From contig NZ_NTMH01000041.1 in assembly GCF_002307475.1 (NCBI RefSeq), positions 45,306 through 109,305 of the forward strand: DNA of 64,000 nt, given 5' to 3'. Made by a program: the position numbers and the translations under genes. Each line of letters starts with the position of its first letter. Positions within the stretch are counted from its first letter, which is position 1. This DNA comes from Pantoea allii (GTDB lineage: Bacteria; Pseudomonadota; Gammaproteobacteria; Enterobacterales; Enterobacteriaceae). The notes beneath the pieces were generated by a model. That model saw only the letters and a list, made by a program, of their open reading frames with translations, did not search any database and was not told the DNA's origin. This document shows positions 50,635 through 59,683 of this stretch, piece after piece.

Positions 50635-50775
50635 ATGAAACGCACTTTTCAACCGTCCGTACTGAAGCGCAACCGTTCACACGGCTTCCGTGCTCGTATG
50701 GCAACTAAAAATGGTCGTCAGGTTCTGGCACGTCGTCGTGCTAAAGGCCGCTCTCGTCTGACCGTTTCTAAGTAA
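50635..50775 (+). CDS. rpmH: 50S ribosomal protein L34
   Basis: 46 residues, MKRTFQPSVLKRNRSHGFRA at the start and RAKGRSRLTVSK at the end: the full-length bacterial L34. It is very basic, as expected for an rRNA-binding protein of the large subunit. TAGGTAG lies upstream. It is transcribed with rnpA, divergently from dnaA. Confidence 0.98.
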   Translation: MKRTFQPSVLKRNRSHGFRARMATKNGRQVLARRRAKGRSRLTVSK

Positions 50776-50789
50776 TAAAGCTAACCCTG

Positions 50790-51149
50790 GTGGGTAAGCT
50801 CGCATTTCCCAGGGAGTTACGTTTGTTAACTCCCACTCATTTCACTTTCGTCTTTCAGCAGCCACAACGGGCTGGCACGCCGCAAATTACTATTCTCGGC
50901 CGCCTCAACGCGCTGGGGTATCCCCGCATCGGTCTTACTGTCGCGAAAAAACATGTGAAACGCGCCCACGAACGCAACCGGATCAAGCGATTGACCCGCG
51001 AAAGCTTTCGTCTGCGTCAGCATGAATTACCGTCGATGGACTTTGTGGTGGTTGCGAAGAAGGGTGTTGCCGATCTCGATAACCGTATGTTGGCGGAAGC
51101 GTTGGAGAAATTATGGCGTCGTCACTGTCGCCTGGCGCGCGGTTCCTGA
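50790..51149 (+). CDS. rnpA: Ribonuclease P protein component
   Basis: 119 residues starting at GTG (50790), as in E. coli. LAFPRELRLLTPTHFTFVFQ and the RNR motif region AHERNRIKRLTRESFRL are conserved. It binds the M1 RNA to mature tRNA 5' ends. It starts 14 bases after rpmH and overlaps the yidD start. Confidence 0.97.
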   Translation: MGKLAFPRELRLLTPTHFTFVFQQPQRAGTPQITILGRLNALGYPRIGLTVAKKHVKRAHERNRIKRLTRESFRLRQHELPSMDFVVVAKKGVADLDNRMLAEALEKLWRRHCRLARGS

Positions 51150-51370
51150 TCGTCCTGATACGCGTTTATCAACGCGGCATCAGTCCATTACTGGGGCCAC
51201 ACTGTCGGTTTCATCCGACCTGCTCTCAATACGGAATTGAGGCCTTACGCAGGTTTGGCGTGATAAAAGGCAGTTGGTTGACTTTAAAACGCGTATTAAA
51301 ATGCCACCCTTTGAACCCGGGTGGTGACGATCCTGTGCCGCCAAAAACCTTTGATACCAGAGAACATTAA
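51113..51370 (+). CDS. yidD: Membrane protein insertion efficiency factor YidD
   Basis: 85 residues with FLIVLIRVYQRGISPLLGPHC and FHPTCSQYGIEALRRFGV, the family signature with three conserved cysteines. It assists YidC-dependent insertion of inner membrane proteins. The gene overlaps rnpA by 37 bases in another frame and ends 2 bases before yidC, the conserved order. Confidence 0.95.
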   Translation: MASSLSPGARFLIVLIRVYQRGISPLLGPHCRFHPTCSQYGIEALRRFGVIKGSWLTLKRVLKCHPLNPGGDDPVPPKTFDTREH

Positions 51371-51372
51371 CG

Positions 51373-53019
51373 ATGGATTCGCAACGCAATCTCTTTCTCA
51401 TCGCTTTTCTGTTCGTGTCTTTCATGATCTGGCAAGCCTGGCAGACGGACCATGCTCCGAAGCCTTTGCAGACCCAGACCACGCAGAACACAAACAGTGC
51501 AGCCGGTGATGCTGCAGGCCAGGGTGTACCGGCCAGCGGCCAGGGTAAAACGATCACCGTTAAGACTGATGTCCTGTCATTAACTATCAACACCCGCGGT
51601 GGCGATGTTGACCAGGCACAACTGCTGACTTACCCAGATAAGCTGGGTTCTGATAAGCCGTTCGAGCTGCTGGAAACCACACCGTCGTTTGTTTACCAGG
51701 CGCAAAGTGGCTTAACGGGTCGTAATGGTCCGGATAATCCTAATAATGGTGCGCGTCCGCTGTATAACACCGCCCAGGACCATTTCGAACTGGCTGACGG
51801 TCAGAGCGAACTGCGTGTGCCGATGACGTTCACCGCTGAAAACGGCGTTGTCTATACCAAGACATTCGTGTTCAAGCGTGGCGACTATGCGGTTAATGTT
51901 GACTACAACATCAACAATACCAGCCAGCAGCCGCTGGAGTTGTCGATGTTTGGCCAGTTAAAGCAGACCATCGATTTGCCTAAACACCGTGATACCGGCA
52001 GCAACAACTTTGCGTTGCACACCTTCCGCGGTACGGCTTACTCCACCAGCGAATCGAAATACGAAAAGATTAAGTTCGATACCATCGCGGATAACGAAAA
52101 CCTCAATACCACTACCAGCAATGGTTGGGTAGCGATGTTGCAGCAGTATTTTGCCACCGCATGGGTGCCGCGCACCCAGGGCGCGAATACGCTTTACACC
52201 AGTAATCTGGGTAATGGCGTTGCCGCCATCGGCTATAAATCCGCGCCGGTAACCGTCGCGCCGGGTGCACAACAGACGCTGGATGCCACGCTGTGGGTTG
52301 GCCCGGAAATTCAGGACAAGATGGCTGCCATTGCGCCTCACCTTGACCTGACGGTTGACTACGGTTGGTTATGGTTCATCTCTCAGCCACTGTTTAAACT
52401 GTTGAAGTTCATTCACAGCTTTATCGGTAACTGGGGCTTCTCCATCATCATCATCACGTTCATCGTGCGTGGCATCATGTACCCGCTGACCAAAGCGCAG
52501 TATACCTCGATGGCGAAAATGCGCATGCTGCAGCCGAAGATTCAGGCGATGCGTGAGCGTTTAGGTGACGATAAGCAGAAGCAGAGCCAGGAAATGATGG
52601 CGCTGTATAAAGCAGAAAAAGTGAATCCGCTGGGTGGCTGTTTGCCGTTGGTGATTCAGATGCCTATCTTCCTTGCCTTGTACTACATGCTGTCCGGCTC
52701 GGTAGAACTGCGTCATGCGCCGTTCATTTTATGGATCCACGATCTGTCAGCACAGGATCCGTACTATATTCTGCCGATTCTGATGGGCATCACCATGTTC
52801 TTCATTCAGAAGATGTCACCGACCACCGTGACCGATCCGATGCAGCAGAAGATCATGACGTATATGCCTGTGATTTTCACCGTGTTCTTCCTGTGGTTCC
52901 CGTCAGGTCTGGTGCTGTACTACATCGTCAGTAACCTGGTGACCATCCTCCAGCAGCAGCTGATTTATCGCGGGCTGGAAAAACGTGGCTTACACAGCCG
53001 CGACAAGAAGAAAGCGTAA
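51373..53019 (+). CDS. yidC: Membrane protein insertase YidC
   Basis: 548 residues, same length as E. coli YidC. An N-terminal signal-anchor helix (LFLIAFLFVSFMIWQAW) is followed by the large periplasmic beta domain (about 60-345) and five membrane helices, with FIVRGIMYPLTKAQYTSMAKM holding the conserved groove arginine. It inserts membrane proteins alone or with SecYEG. Confidence 0.98.
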   Translation: MDSQRNLFLIAFLFVSFMIWQAWQTDHAPKPLQTQTTQNTNSAAGDAAGQGVPASGQGKTITVKTDVLSLTINTRGGDVDQAQLLTYPDKLGSDKPFELLETTPSFVYQAQSGLTGRNGPDNPNNGARPLYNTAQDHFELADGQSELRVPMTFTAENGVVYTKTFVFKRGDYAVNVDYNINNTSQQPLELSMFGQLKQTIDLPKHRDTGSNNFALHTFRGTAYSTSESKYEKIKFDTIADNENLNTTTSNGWVAMLQQYFATAWVPRTQGANTLYTSNLGNGVAAIGYKSAPVTVAPGAQQTLDATLWVGPEIQDKMAAIAPHLDLTVDYGWLWFISQPLFKLLKFIHSFIGNWGFSIIIITFIVRGIMYPLTKAQYTSMAKMRMLQPKIQAMRERLGDDKQKQSQEMMALYKAEKVNPLGGCLPLVIQMPIFLALYYMLSGSVELRHAPFILWIHDLSAQDPYYILPILMGITMFFIQKMSPTTVTDPMQQKIMTYMPVIFTVFFLWFPSGLVLYYIVSNLVTILQQQLIYRGLEKRGLHSRDKKKA

Positions 53020-53024
53020 AGCCG

Positions 53025-53044
53025 TCGCGGGAGGTCTCCCGCGA
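53025..53044 (+). repeat. Perfect hairpin after yidC
   Basis: TCGCGGGAG (53025-53033) and CTCCCGCGA (53036-53044) form a GC-rich stem directly after the yidC stop. It lacks a T run and may stabilise the mRNA end; the real terminator follows at 53062. Confidence 0.7.
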
Positions 53045-53061
53045 TAAAAACGGTTATGCTC

Positions 53062-53091
53062 AGGCGGTCAAAGCGACCGCCTTTGTTTTTT
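53062..53091 (+). terminator. Rho-independent terminator between yidC and mnmE
   Basis: AGGCGGTC (53062-53069) pairs with GACCGCCT (53075-53082) around AAAGC and is followed by TTGTTTTTTG. It lies only 18 bases before the mnmE start, so it may reduce rather than fully stop readthrough into mnmE. Confidence 0.85.
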
Positions 53092-53108
53092 GTAGTGAGA
53101 GAGAATTT

Positions 53109-54473
53109 ATGAGCCATAGCGATACCATTGTTGCTCAGGCAACCCCGCCCGGACGCGGCGGCGTTGGCATTTTGCGTATTTCCGGTCCGCGAGCCGCCGA
53201 GGTTGCGCAGCAGATATTGGGTAAACTGCCCAAACCGCGTTATGCCGACTATTTATCGTTTAACGATAGTGACGGCAGCGTGCTGGATCAGGGGATCGCG
53301 CTATGGTTTCCCGGCCCCCACTCATTCACCGGGGAAGACGTGCTGGAATTGCAGGGGCACGGCGGCCCGGTGATTCTGGATCTGCTGCTGAAACGGATTG
53401 TGGCGCTGCCGGGTCTGCGCATTGCCCAACCGGGTGAATTCTCTGAGCGTGCCTTTCTGAACGACAAACTCGATTTAGCGCAGGCAGAAGCGATTGCCGA
53501 TCTGATTGATGCCAGCTCAGAACAGGCGGCACGATCGGCGGTCAACTCACTGCAGGGCGCATTCTCTGTCCGTATTAATCATCTGGTGGAAGCACTGACT
53601 CATCTGCGTATCTATGTTGAGGCGGCGATTGATTTCCCCGATGAGGAGATCGATTTTCTGTCTGACGGTAAAATCGAAGGGCAGTTGAATACGGTCATCA
53701 GCGATCTTGATGCCGTGCGTGCCGAAGCCAAACAGGGCAGCCTGTTGCGTGAAGGGATGAAGGTTGTCATTGCCGGTCGGCCGAATGCCGGAAAATCCAG
53801 CCTGCTTAATGCGCTTGCCGGACGTGAGGCGGCCATCGTGACCGATATCGCCGGTACGACGCGCGATGTACTGCGTGAGCACATTCATATTGACGGTATG
53901 CCGTTGCATATCATTGATACCGCCGGGTTACGTGAAGCCAGCGATGAAGTGGAGCGTATTGGTATTGAACGCGCCTGGCACGAAATCGAACAGGCCGATA
54001 GAGTGCTGTTTATGGTCGATGGCACCACCACTCACGCAACCGAACCGGCTGAGATCTGGCCAGATTTTGTCGCACGCTTGCCGCCCCAGTTGCCGATTAC
54101 CGTGGTGCGTAATAAAGCCGACATCACCGGTGAAACACTGGGCCTGACAGAAGTCGATGGTCATTCGCTTATCAGGCTTTCTGCCAGAACCAGCGAAGGC
54201 CTGGACACATTGCGCGACCATCTCAAACAGACCATGGGCTTTGCCGATAATATGGAAGGTGGCTTCCTGGCACGCCGTCGTCATCTGCAGGCACTGGAGC
54301 GTGCTGCGACGCATCTGGAACAGGGCAAATCTCAGCTCTTAGGTGCCTGGGCAGGCGAGTTGCTGGCAGAGGAGTTGCGCCTTGCGCAGCAGGCGCTCAG
54401 CGAAATTACCGGTGAATTTACCTCGGACGATTTGCTGGGACGCATTTTCTCGAGCTTCTGTATCGGCAAATGA
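53109..54473 (+). CDS. mnmE: tRNA modification GTPase MnmE
   Basis: 454 residues. An N-terminal tetrahydrofolate-binding domain (about 1-118), a helical domain interrupted by a Ras-like G domain (about 215-375) with GRPNAGKSS, GTTRD, DTAG and NKAD, and the C-terminal FCIGK with the catalytic cysteine. With MnmG it modifies uridine 34 of certain tRNAs. It follows yidC, as in E. coli; the tna genes of E. coli are not next. Confidence 0.98.
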   Translation: MSHSDTIVAQATPPGRGGVGILRISGPRAAEVAQQILGKLPKPRYADYLSFNDSDGSVLDQGIALWFPGPHSFTGEDVLELQGHGGPVILDLLLKRIVALPGLRIAQPGEFSERAFLNDKLDLAQAEAIADLIDASSEQAARSAVNSLQGAFSVRINHLVEALTHLRIYVEAAIDFPDEEIDFLSDGKIEGQLNTVISDLDAVRAEAKQGSLLREGMKVVIAGRPNAGKSSLLNALAGREAAIVTDIAGTTRDVLREHIHIDGMPLHIIDTAGLREASDEVERIGIERAWHEIEQADRVLFMVDGTTTHATEPAEIWPDFVARLPPQLPITVVRNKADITGETLGLTEVDGHSLIRLSARTSEGLDTLRDHLKQTMGFADNMEGGFLARRRHLQALERAATHLEQGKSQLLGAWAGELLAEELRLAQQALSEITGEFTSDDLLGRIFSSFCIGK

Positions 54474-54597
54474 TGTACAGCACGTAACCCGTAAGCGGCA
54501 TGGCAAAAACAGAACGCCGCCGCTCAGGGGATAAATCGTAATGTGTTGCTTATTCGTTATTGTGGCGTAGGTTATTATTGTTAAGGATGCTCTGCCC

Positions 54598-54634
54598 CGC
54601 GTTTTTTGCTGTGCATTGACGGTCAAAAAACGCG
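54598..54634. repeat. Perfect 11-base inverted repeat between mnmE and the nitroreductase gene
   Basis: CGCGTTTTTTG (54598-54608) and CAAAAAACGCG (54624-54634) are perfectly complementary around a 15-base spacer. The stem contains T6/A6 rather than being followed by T, so it is not a simple terminator on either strand. Confidence 0.6.
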
Positions 54635-54714
54635 ATAAGACGGGCCGCAATGCATCCAAAAACCTGAACTCACCGTATAGGTTGAATACTGGATGTCTTC
54701 CCTGGAGAGTTATA

Positions 54715-55305
54715 ATGACTACATCGCTTGATGATAACGCGCTGAATACCCTTTTTTACCATGCCCGCACTCACAATCACTGGCAGCAAAAACCCGTGGA
54801 CCCGGCCCTGCTGGAGCAACTCTATCAGCTCGTTGCCCTGGCCCCAACTTCTGCAAACTGCTCGCCGGGACGCTTCGTTTTTGTCACCTCCGCTGAGGGG
54901 AAAGAAAAGCTGAAACCGGCGCTGGCGTCAGGCAACCTTGAGAAAACCATGAACGCCCCGGTCACCGTTATTATTGCCTGGGACAGCGAGTTTTATCAGC
55001 ACCTGACGATGCTGTTTCAACATGCCGATGCGCGTAACTGGTTTACCAACACACCGGATTTGGTCAAAGAGACGGCCTTTCGTAACAGTAGCCTGCAGGC
55101 AGGATATTTTATTCTGGCAGCGCGCGCGTTGGGACTGGATGCCGGGCCGATGTCGGGTTTTGATCCGTTAAAAGTGAACGAGGCCTTTTTTGCCGATACG
55201 ACCTGGCAGGCCAATCTGTTAATTAATTTGGGCTATGGCATCCCGGATAAGCTTCATCCCCGTTTACCCCGTCTGAGCCTTGAGCAGGCGTGCCAGTTCG
55301 TCTGA
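54715..55305 (+). CDS. rutE: Nitroreductase-family malonic semialdehyde reductase (RutE-like)
   Basis: 196 residues from the ATG at 54715 (TGGAGAG upstream); the length matches RutE. FMN-dependent nitroreductase fold with LVALAPTSANCSPGRFVFV and ILAARALGLDAGPMSGFDP, the RutE signature. RutE reduces malonic semialdehyde to 3-hydroxypropionate in pyrimidine breakdown. None of the other rut genes is in the window, so its role here may be general detoxification. Confidence 0.85.
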   Translation: MTTSLDDNALNTLFYHARTHNHWQQKPVDPALLEQLYQLVALAPTSANCSPGRFVFVTSAEGKEKLKPALASGNLEKTMNAPVTVIIAWDSEFYQHLTMLFQHADARNWFTNTPDLVKETAFRNSSLQAGYFILAARALGLDAGPMSGFDPLKVNEAFFADTTWQANLLINLGYGIPDKLHPRLPRLSLEQACQFV

Positions 55306-55488
55306 TATCCCTGAGCGTTACGGCCGTTTCGTAGCGCCCATCCCTGACGGTTTATGCTGCCTGCCGTGCGGGTGTCAGCCTGATGCTTTTCTGAAAAGCG
55401 AAGGGTTTACGGAATGCCGAATGCGGCAGCCAGAGAAAGCGCTTATAATCCTGCTGATGATTATCTGACCATTCTCATGGAGCGACAG

Positions 55489-56232
55489 ATGGCTGGTCAT
55501 TTTGTTCGTTGGGCAGGCAACCCCGGCCAACGGCTCGTTGACATGACAATGACGCAGGACGTTATCGACAGCGTGCGACACGTGGCGGATAAACGTCGCG
55601 AGCGCTTTCTGGCGGCGCGCATTATATTGAAGCAGCTCATGCAACGCGTTTATGGCCTTCATCATCTTCCTCCGATAGTTAACTGCCATAACGGCCGCCC
55701 GGCCTTCGTGGACCCCAATCTCCCGGACTTTAATATTGCCTACGCAGGGAATACCGTTGGCGTATTGCTGGCTGAAGAGCGCAGTCAGGTTGGGCTGGAG
55801 ATTGATATCGTGCGGGCGCACAGTCGTCAGACGCAGGAGCAGATGATGCAGGGCTTAAGTTCGGGAGAAATCACCTGGATTAATGCCCAGCAAGACGTGC
55901 CTGAGGCGGTGACGCAGATTTGGACGCTACGTCGCAGCGTGATGAAACTCCAGGGGGGAGATGAAACAGGACTGACGTCGCTCCAGCTGTTACCCGGCGC
56001 CGGACGCCTGCGTTCAACGCTTCATACCGATCTGCAAATTCTGTGTGATGCCGAGCCCACGCTGGTGTGGTCCTGTGCTTTATCACCTCAGGTACGGCAC
56101 TTGCACTTATGGGAAATAACCGGCGACGGCCAGTGGTCTGAACTGCGTGATATCACCCTGGACAAGCCGGATGCCGGTACGCAGATGATACGTCTGACGA
56201 CGCTGAATGGACGCGCGCTGGCCTTATCCTGA
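55489..56232 (+). CDS. 4'-phosphopantetheinyl transferase-like protein, degenerate active site
   Basis: 247 residues from the ATG at 55489 (GGAG 6 bases upstream); an open frame reaches 55414. It has the Sfp/AcpT layout: RRERFLAARIILKQLM (residues about 42-57), DFNIAYAGNTVGVLLA in place of the usual FNLSHS, GLEIDIVRAH in place of GVDIE, and IWTLRRSVMKLQG in place of WxxKEAxxK. The metal-binding Asp/Glu order is swapped and the catalytic Glu of KEA is replaced by Arg, so transfer activity is doubtful. It may be a decaying AcpT homologue or a family member with a new role. Confidence 0.65.
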   Translation: MAGHFVRWAGNPGQRLVDMTMTQDVIDSVRHVADKRRERFLAARIILKQLMQRVYGLHHLPPIVNCHNGRPAFVDPNLPDFNIAYAGNTVGVLLAEERSQVGLEIDIVRAHSRQTQEQMMQGLSSGEITWINAQQDVPEAVTQIWTLRRSVMKLQGGDETGLTSLQLLPGAGRLRSTLHTDLQILCDAEPTLVWSCALSPQVRHLHLWEITGDGQWSELRDITLDKPDAGTQMIRLTTLNGRALALS

Positions 56233-56277
56233 CCGCTGAGGCCAGTCGCCAGCACGCGCAAAGTCGTTTATCTCCGC

Positions 56278-57591
56278 TTAGTGTCCGTCGATAAACGCGA
56301 TTTTAAGCACAAACAGTACTGCGACGATCACCACGCAGGGACTGATTTCACGCCAGCGCCCCGTGCCCAGCTTCATCACACAGTAAGCAATAAAGCCCAG
56401 CGCGATGCCTTCGGTGATTGAGAAGCTAAAGGGCATCATTGCTGCCGTAACGAACGCAGGGACGGCTTCCGTCAGATCGTCCCATTTCACCCGCGACAGG
56501 CTGGCCGTCATCAGTACGCCAACGTAGATCAGCGCGCCTGCTGCGGCATAAGCCGGAACCATGGCCGCCAGCGGCGACAAAAACGTCACCAGCAGGAACA
56601 GAAGACCGGTAACCACTGCCATCAGGCCGGTACGACCGCCTACGGCGACGCCAGAGGTACTTTCAATATAGGCCGTAACGGACGAGGTGCCCGCCAGCGC
56701 GCCGGTCACAGAGCTTATACTGTCGACATACAGCGCCTGCTTCATCCGTGGAAAAGTACCCTTTTCATCGGCGATTCCGGCTTTATCGGTAACACCAATG
56801 AGCGTACCGGACGAGTCAAACAGATTGACCAGCATAAAAGAGAAGATAATGCCGGCCATGCCAACATTAAATGCACCTTTAATATCGACCTGACCGACCA
56901 CCGAGGTGATGGAAGGGGGCGCAGAGAATACGCCAACAAACTTAACGTCGCCCAGCATCCAGCCAATCGCCGTGGTGACGATCATCGAAATCAGCACGGC
57001 GGCGTGAATATTGCGTGACGCCAGAATAGCGATAATAAAGAAACCCAGTGCGCCCAGCAGGACATGATGTGAGCTGAGATTACCCACAGTGACCAGCGTA
57101 TCCGGGTTCGCCACAATGATGCCGGCGTTTTTTAGCCCCATCATCGCAATAAATAACCCAATGCCAGCGGTAATGCCGACGCGCAGGCTGAGCGGAATGT
57201 TGGCGATCATCCAGTAACGGACGCGCAGCAGCGTCAGGATCAACAGCCCCAGCGCCCCCCAAAAGATTGCGCCCATTCCTACCTGCCATGAGTAGCCCAT
57301 GGCCCCCACGACGACGAAAGCAAAAAAGGCATTGAGGCCCATCGCGGGTGCCAGCGCCACCGGCAGGTTAGCGAACAGGCCCATCAGAATGCTACCAAAC
57401 GCGGCAATCAGACAGGTGGTCACAAACACCGCCTGGGTATTCATGCCTGCGACACCCAAAATCTGTGGGTTAACAAAGACGATGTAGACCATGGTCAAAA
57501 ACGTGGTAATGCCTGCGATGACCTCGGTACGAACCGTTGTACCATGTTCCTGCAGCTTAAATACGCGCTGAAAAAGGCCGTGTTTGTTCAT
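56278..57591 (-). CDS. adeP: Adenine permease AdeP (NCS2 family)
   Basis: 437 residues from the ATG at 57591 (MNKHGLFQRVFKLQEHGTTV). Integral membrane transporter of the AzgA branch of NCS2, with TEVIAGITTFLTMVYIVFVNP and the GTSSVTAYIESTSGVAVGGRTG substrate-binding region (residues about 297-318). It imports adenine by proton symport. It is divergent from yieH with a PurR-like site between, the same pairing (yieG-yieH) as in E. coli. Confidence 0.94.
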   Translation of the reverse strand: MNKHGLFQRVFKLQEHGTTVRTEVIAGITTFLTMVYIVFVNPQILGVAGMNTQAVFVTTCLIAAFGSILMGLFANLPVALAPAMGLNAFFAFVVVGAMGYSWQVGMGAIFWGALGLLILTLLRVRYWMIANIPLSLRVGITAGIGLFIAMMGLKNAGIIVANPDTLVTVGNLSSHHVLLGALGFFIIAILASRNIHAAVLISMIVTTAIGWMLGDVKFVGVFSAPPSITSVVGQVDIKGAFNVGMAGIIFSFMLVNLFDSSGTLIGVTDKAGIADEKGTFPRMKQALYVDSISSVTGALAGTSSVTAYIESTSGVAVGGRTGLMAVVTGLLFLLVTFLSPLAAMVPAYAAAGALIYVGVLMTASLSRVKWDDLTEAVPAFVTAAMMPFSFSITEGIALGFIAYCVMKLGTGRWREISPCVVIVAVLFVLKIAFIDGH

Positions 57592-57663
57592 GCCATTTAT
57601 CCAGAAGAAAATTTCACCGGCGCGTATCCTGGCGATTTTGCCCCTGCAATACAATGATTTTTC

Positions 57664-57675
57664 GCAACCGATTGC
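57664..57675. promoter_or_regulatory. PurR box between adeP and yieH
   Basis: GCAACCGATTGC fits the PurR core GCAANCGNTTNC exactly; the flanks are less conserved. It lies 73 bases upstream of the adeP start. In E. coli adeP is a PurR target, so repression by PurR with hypoxanthine or guanine is likely. Confidence 0.65.
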
Positions 57676-57740
57676 CATTATCGCAATTCGACAGGGTTAC
57701 GTTAAAGTGTAAGGGCACCCACATAAAAGGATTGAGTCAG

Positions 57741-58403
57741 ATGTCAGCAGAATGCGTCTTTTTCGATTGCGATGGTACCCTGGTCGACAGTGAAGTACTG
57801 TGCACCCGCGCTTATGTCACCACGTTTGCCCGTTACGGTATTACGCTCTCCCTGCAGGAGATGTTTGAAAAGTACAAAGGGGTAAAACTGTATGACATTA
57901 TCCGCGATGTCGCGGAATCGCACCGGATAACCTTACCGCTGGAGGAGGTTGAACCTGCCTACCGCAGCGAAGTGGCGCGATTATTTGATCTTGAACTGAA
58001 GCCGATCGCCGGGGCGAAGGCGCTGGTGGAGCAGATGAAGGTGCCGGTGTGTGTGGTATCCAACGGCACGGTCAAGAAGATGCAGCACTCGCTGGGCTTG
58101 ACCGGCATGCTGGACTATTTTGCCGATCATCTTTACAGCGGTTACGACATTGGCCACTGGAAACCCGAGCCAGAACTGATGTTTCACGCCGCCCGGCACA
58201 TGCAGGTCCCTGTTGAACGCTGTATTTTGGTGGATGACTCTGAAGCGGGCGCGCAGGCCGGTATCGCCGCCGGCATGCCGGTGTTCTATTACTGTGCCGA
58301 TGCACATAACCCGGCGCTTGATCATCCACTGGTCACGGTGTTTACGGATATGGCCGCGTTGCCCGGGCTATGGCGCGCCCGGGGTTGGAATCTGACAACA
58401 TAG
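57741..58403 (+). CDS. yieH: HAD-family phosphatase YieH (6-phosphogluconate phosphatase)
   Basis: 220 residues from the ATG at 57741. HAD motifs: FDCDGTLVDSE (nucleophile Asp9), CVVSNGT, KPEPELMFHAA and ILVDDSEAGAQAGIAAGM. The helical cap between motifs I and II is typical of subfamily IA. E. coli YieH acts on 6-phosphogluconate and other small phosphates in vitro. Divergent from adeP as in E. coli. Confidence 0.92.
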   Translation: MSAECVFFDCDGTLVDSEVLCTRAYVTTFARYGITLSLQEMFEKYKGVKLYDIIRDVAESHRITLPLEEVEPAYRSEVARLFDLELKPIAGAKALVEQMKVPVCVVSNGTVKKMQHSLGLTGMLDYFADHLYSGYDIGHWKPEPELMFHAARHMQVPVERCILVDDSEAGAQAGIAAGMPVFYYCADAHNPALDHPLVTVFTDMAALPGLWRARGWNLTT

Positions 58404-58406
58404 CCC

Positions 58407-59402
58407 TCAGGTCACCCAGTGCCGTCGGTCTATCCGACTGAGTATCATCGCCAGGAGTAAACTGCCTGCCAGGGTGACTGTGAACACGGCAGGCAGATCC
58501 AGCCAGGGCCGCGTCATATCGTCATAGTGATTGGTGCGGATGAAATGAATAAACAGCGCGTGAAAACCGTAAATGGGCAGCGAGTAACGTGAAATCGTCG
58601 CTAAACCGGGCAAGGTTCGTTGATTAAAGGCATTTTTGAACACCAGCAGGGCGCTGATAGCCGCAATAAAAACCAGCGGTCCGCAGTAGAGATACCAGGT
58701 GTCGTTAAACGCGCCGTTGACGATTAGCGCCCGTTTGGTGCCAAGCATAATGCCGGTCACGCAGGCCAGGAAAGCCACCGCCGCGAGCGCAGTCACGCCG
58801 CGACTGTCTGTTTCCATAGTTCCGATAGCCCGGCCTAACAGCGCGTAGAGCAGGTAGTAAATACTGTCTCCGCTCATATACAGGTTAATCGGCAACCAGT
58901 GGAATCGTCCCCATGACTGATCCATGGTATTGGGATTCGCCAGCACCACCAAAACCAACACCAGCAACGCGACGTAGCGCGGTCGTACGCTTTTTACCTG
59001 AATCAGTGGCGACAGCAGGTAAATGCCGATCAGCGCGAAGAAAAACCACAGATGGTAAAACACCGGCTTCTGCAGCATTTTTAAAATCGAGCGTCCTTCA
59101 CCGATGGGCGTCAGCAGGCTGATATAGACCAGCGAGACGGCACTGTAAAACAGCAGGCACCCCACAAGCCGCCATAAATGACGTGGCTGCGCACTGCGCT
59201 CCCCAAAGAACAGGTAGCCGGAAATCATAAAAAACAGCGGCACACAGATGCGCGACGTCGAGTTGAACAGGTTGGCAACGTCCCACCAGTGACCTTTTAT
59301 CGCCATCGGCCCGGCCAGATACCAGGTGGTAGTGTGGATGACGATGACCATCAGGCAGGCAATCGCCCGCAAATTATCTATCCAGTAAATCTTTTGCGAC
59401 AT
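58407..59402 (-). CDS. wecH: Membrane O-acetyltransferase WecH
   Basis: 331 residues, same length as E. coli WecH (YiaH). An acyltransferase 3 family membrane protein with about ten helices; IYWIDNLRAIACLMVIVIHTT contains the catalytic histidine, and SRICVPLFFMISGYLFFGER follows. WecH adds O-acetyl groups to enterobacterial common antigen. It is divergent from glyQ, as in E. coli. Confidence 0.92.
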   Translation of the reverse strand: MSQKIYWIDNLRAIACLMVIVIHTTTWYLAGPMAIKGHWWDVANLFNSTSRICVPLFFMISGYLFFGERSAQPRHLWRLVGCLLFYSAVSLVYISLLTPIGEGRSILKMLQKPVFYHLWFFFALIGIYLLSPLIQVKSVRPRYVALLVLVLVVLANPNTMDQSWGRFHWLPINLYMSGDSIYYLLYALLGRAIGTMETDSRGVTALAAVAFLACVTGIMLGTKRALIVNGAFNDTWYLYCGPLVFIAAISALLVFKNAFNQRTLPGLATISRYSLPIYGFHALFIHFIRTNHYDDMTRPWLDLPAVFTVTLAGSLLLAMILSRIDRRHWVT

Positions 59403-59683
59403 GGTTTCCTCTGGCGCAGTGCGTCCCGGTGCAAAGCGTAGCCAGTCGCGTCGCAGTCAACAAGCGCGTTGACAGGGATTCAGAACCCTCTGTGCGCAAG
59501 ATCGCATGAAAAAAGCCAAACGGCACAGGTTAATTTCGCCGTTCAGCGGCGCTTGGGTGCCGAACGGCGTCCTAAAATCTACGTTCGGGGCTGCACGGCA
59601 GGATTTCCGGCTGCACATCGCGCGGTCAAAGGGTATACTGTCGCACTCTTTTTTTATCTAGCCGAACCGCGTGCGAACTCATC

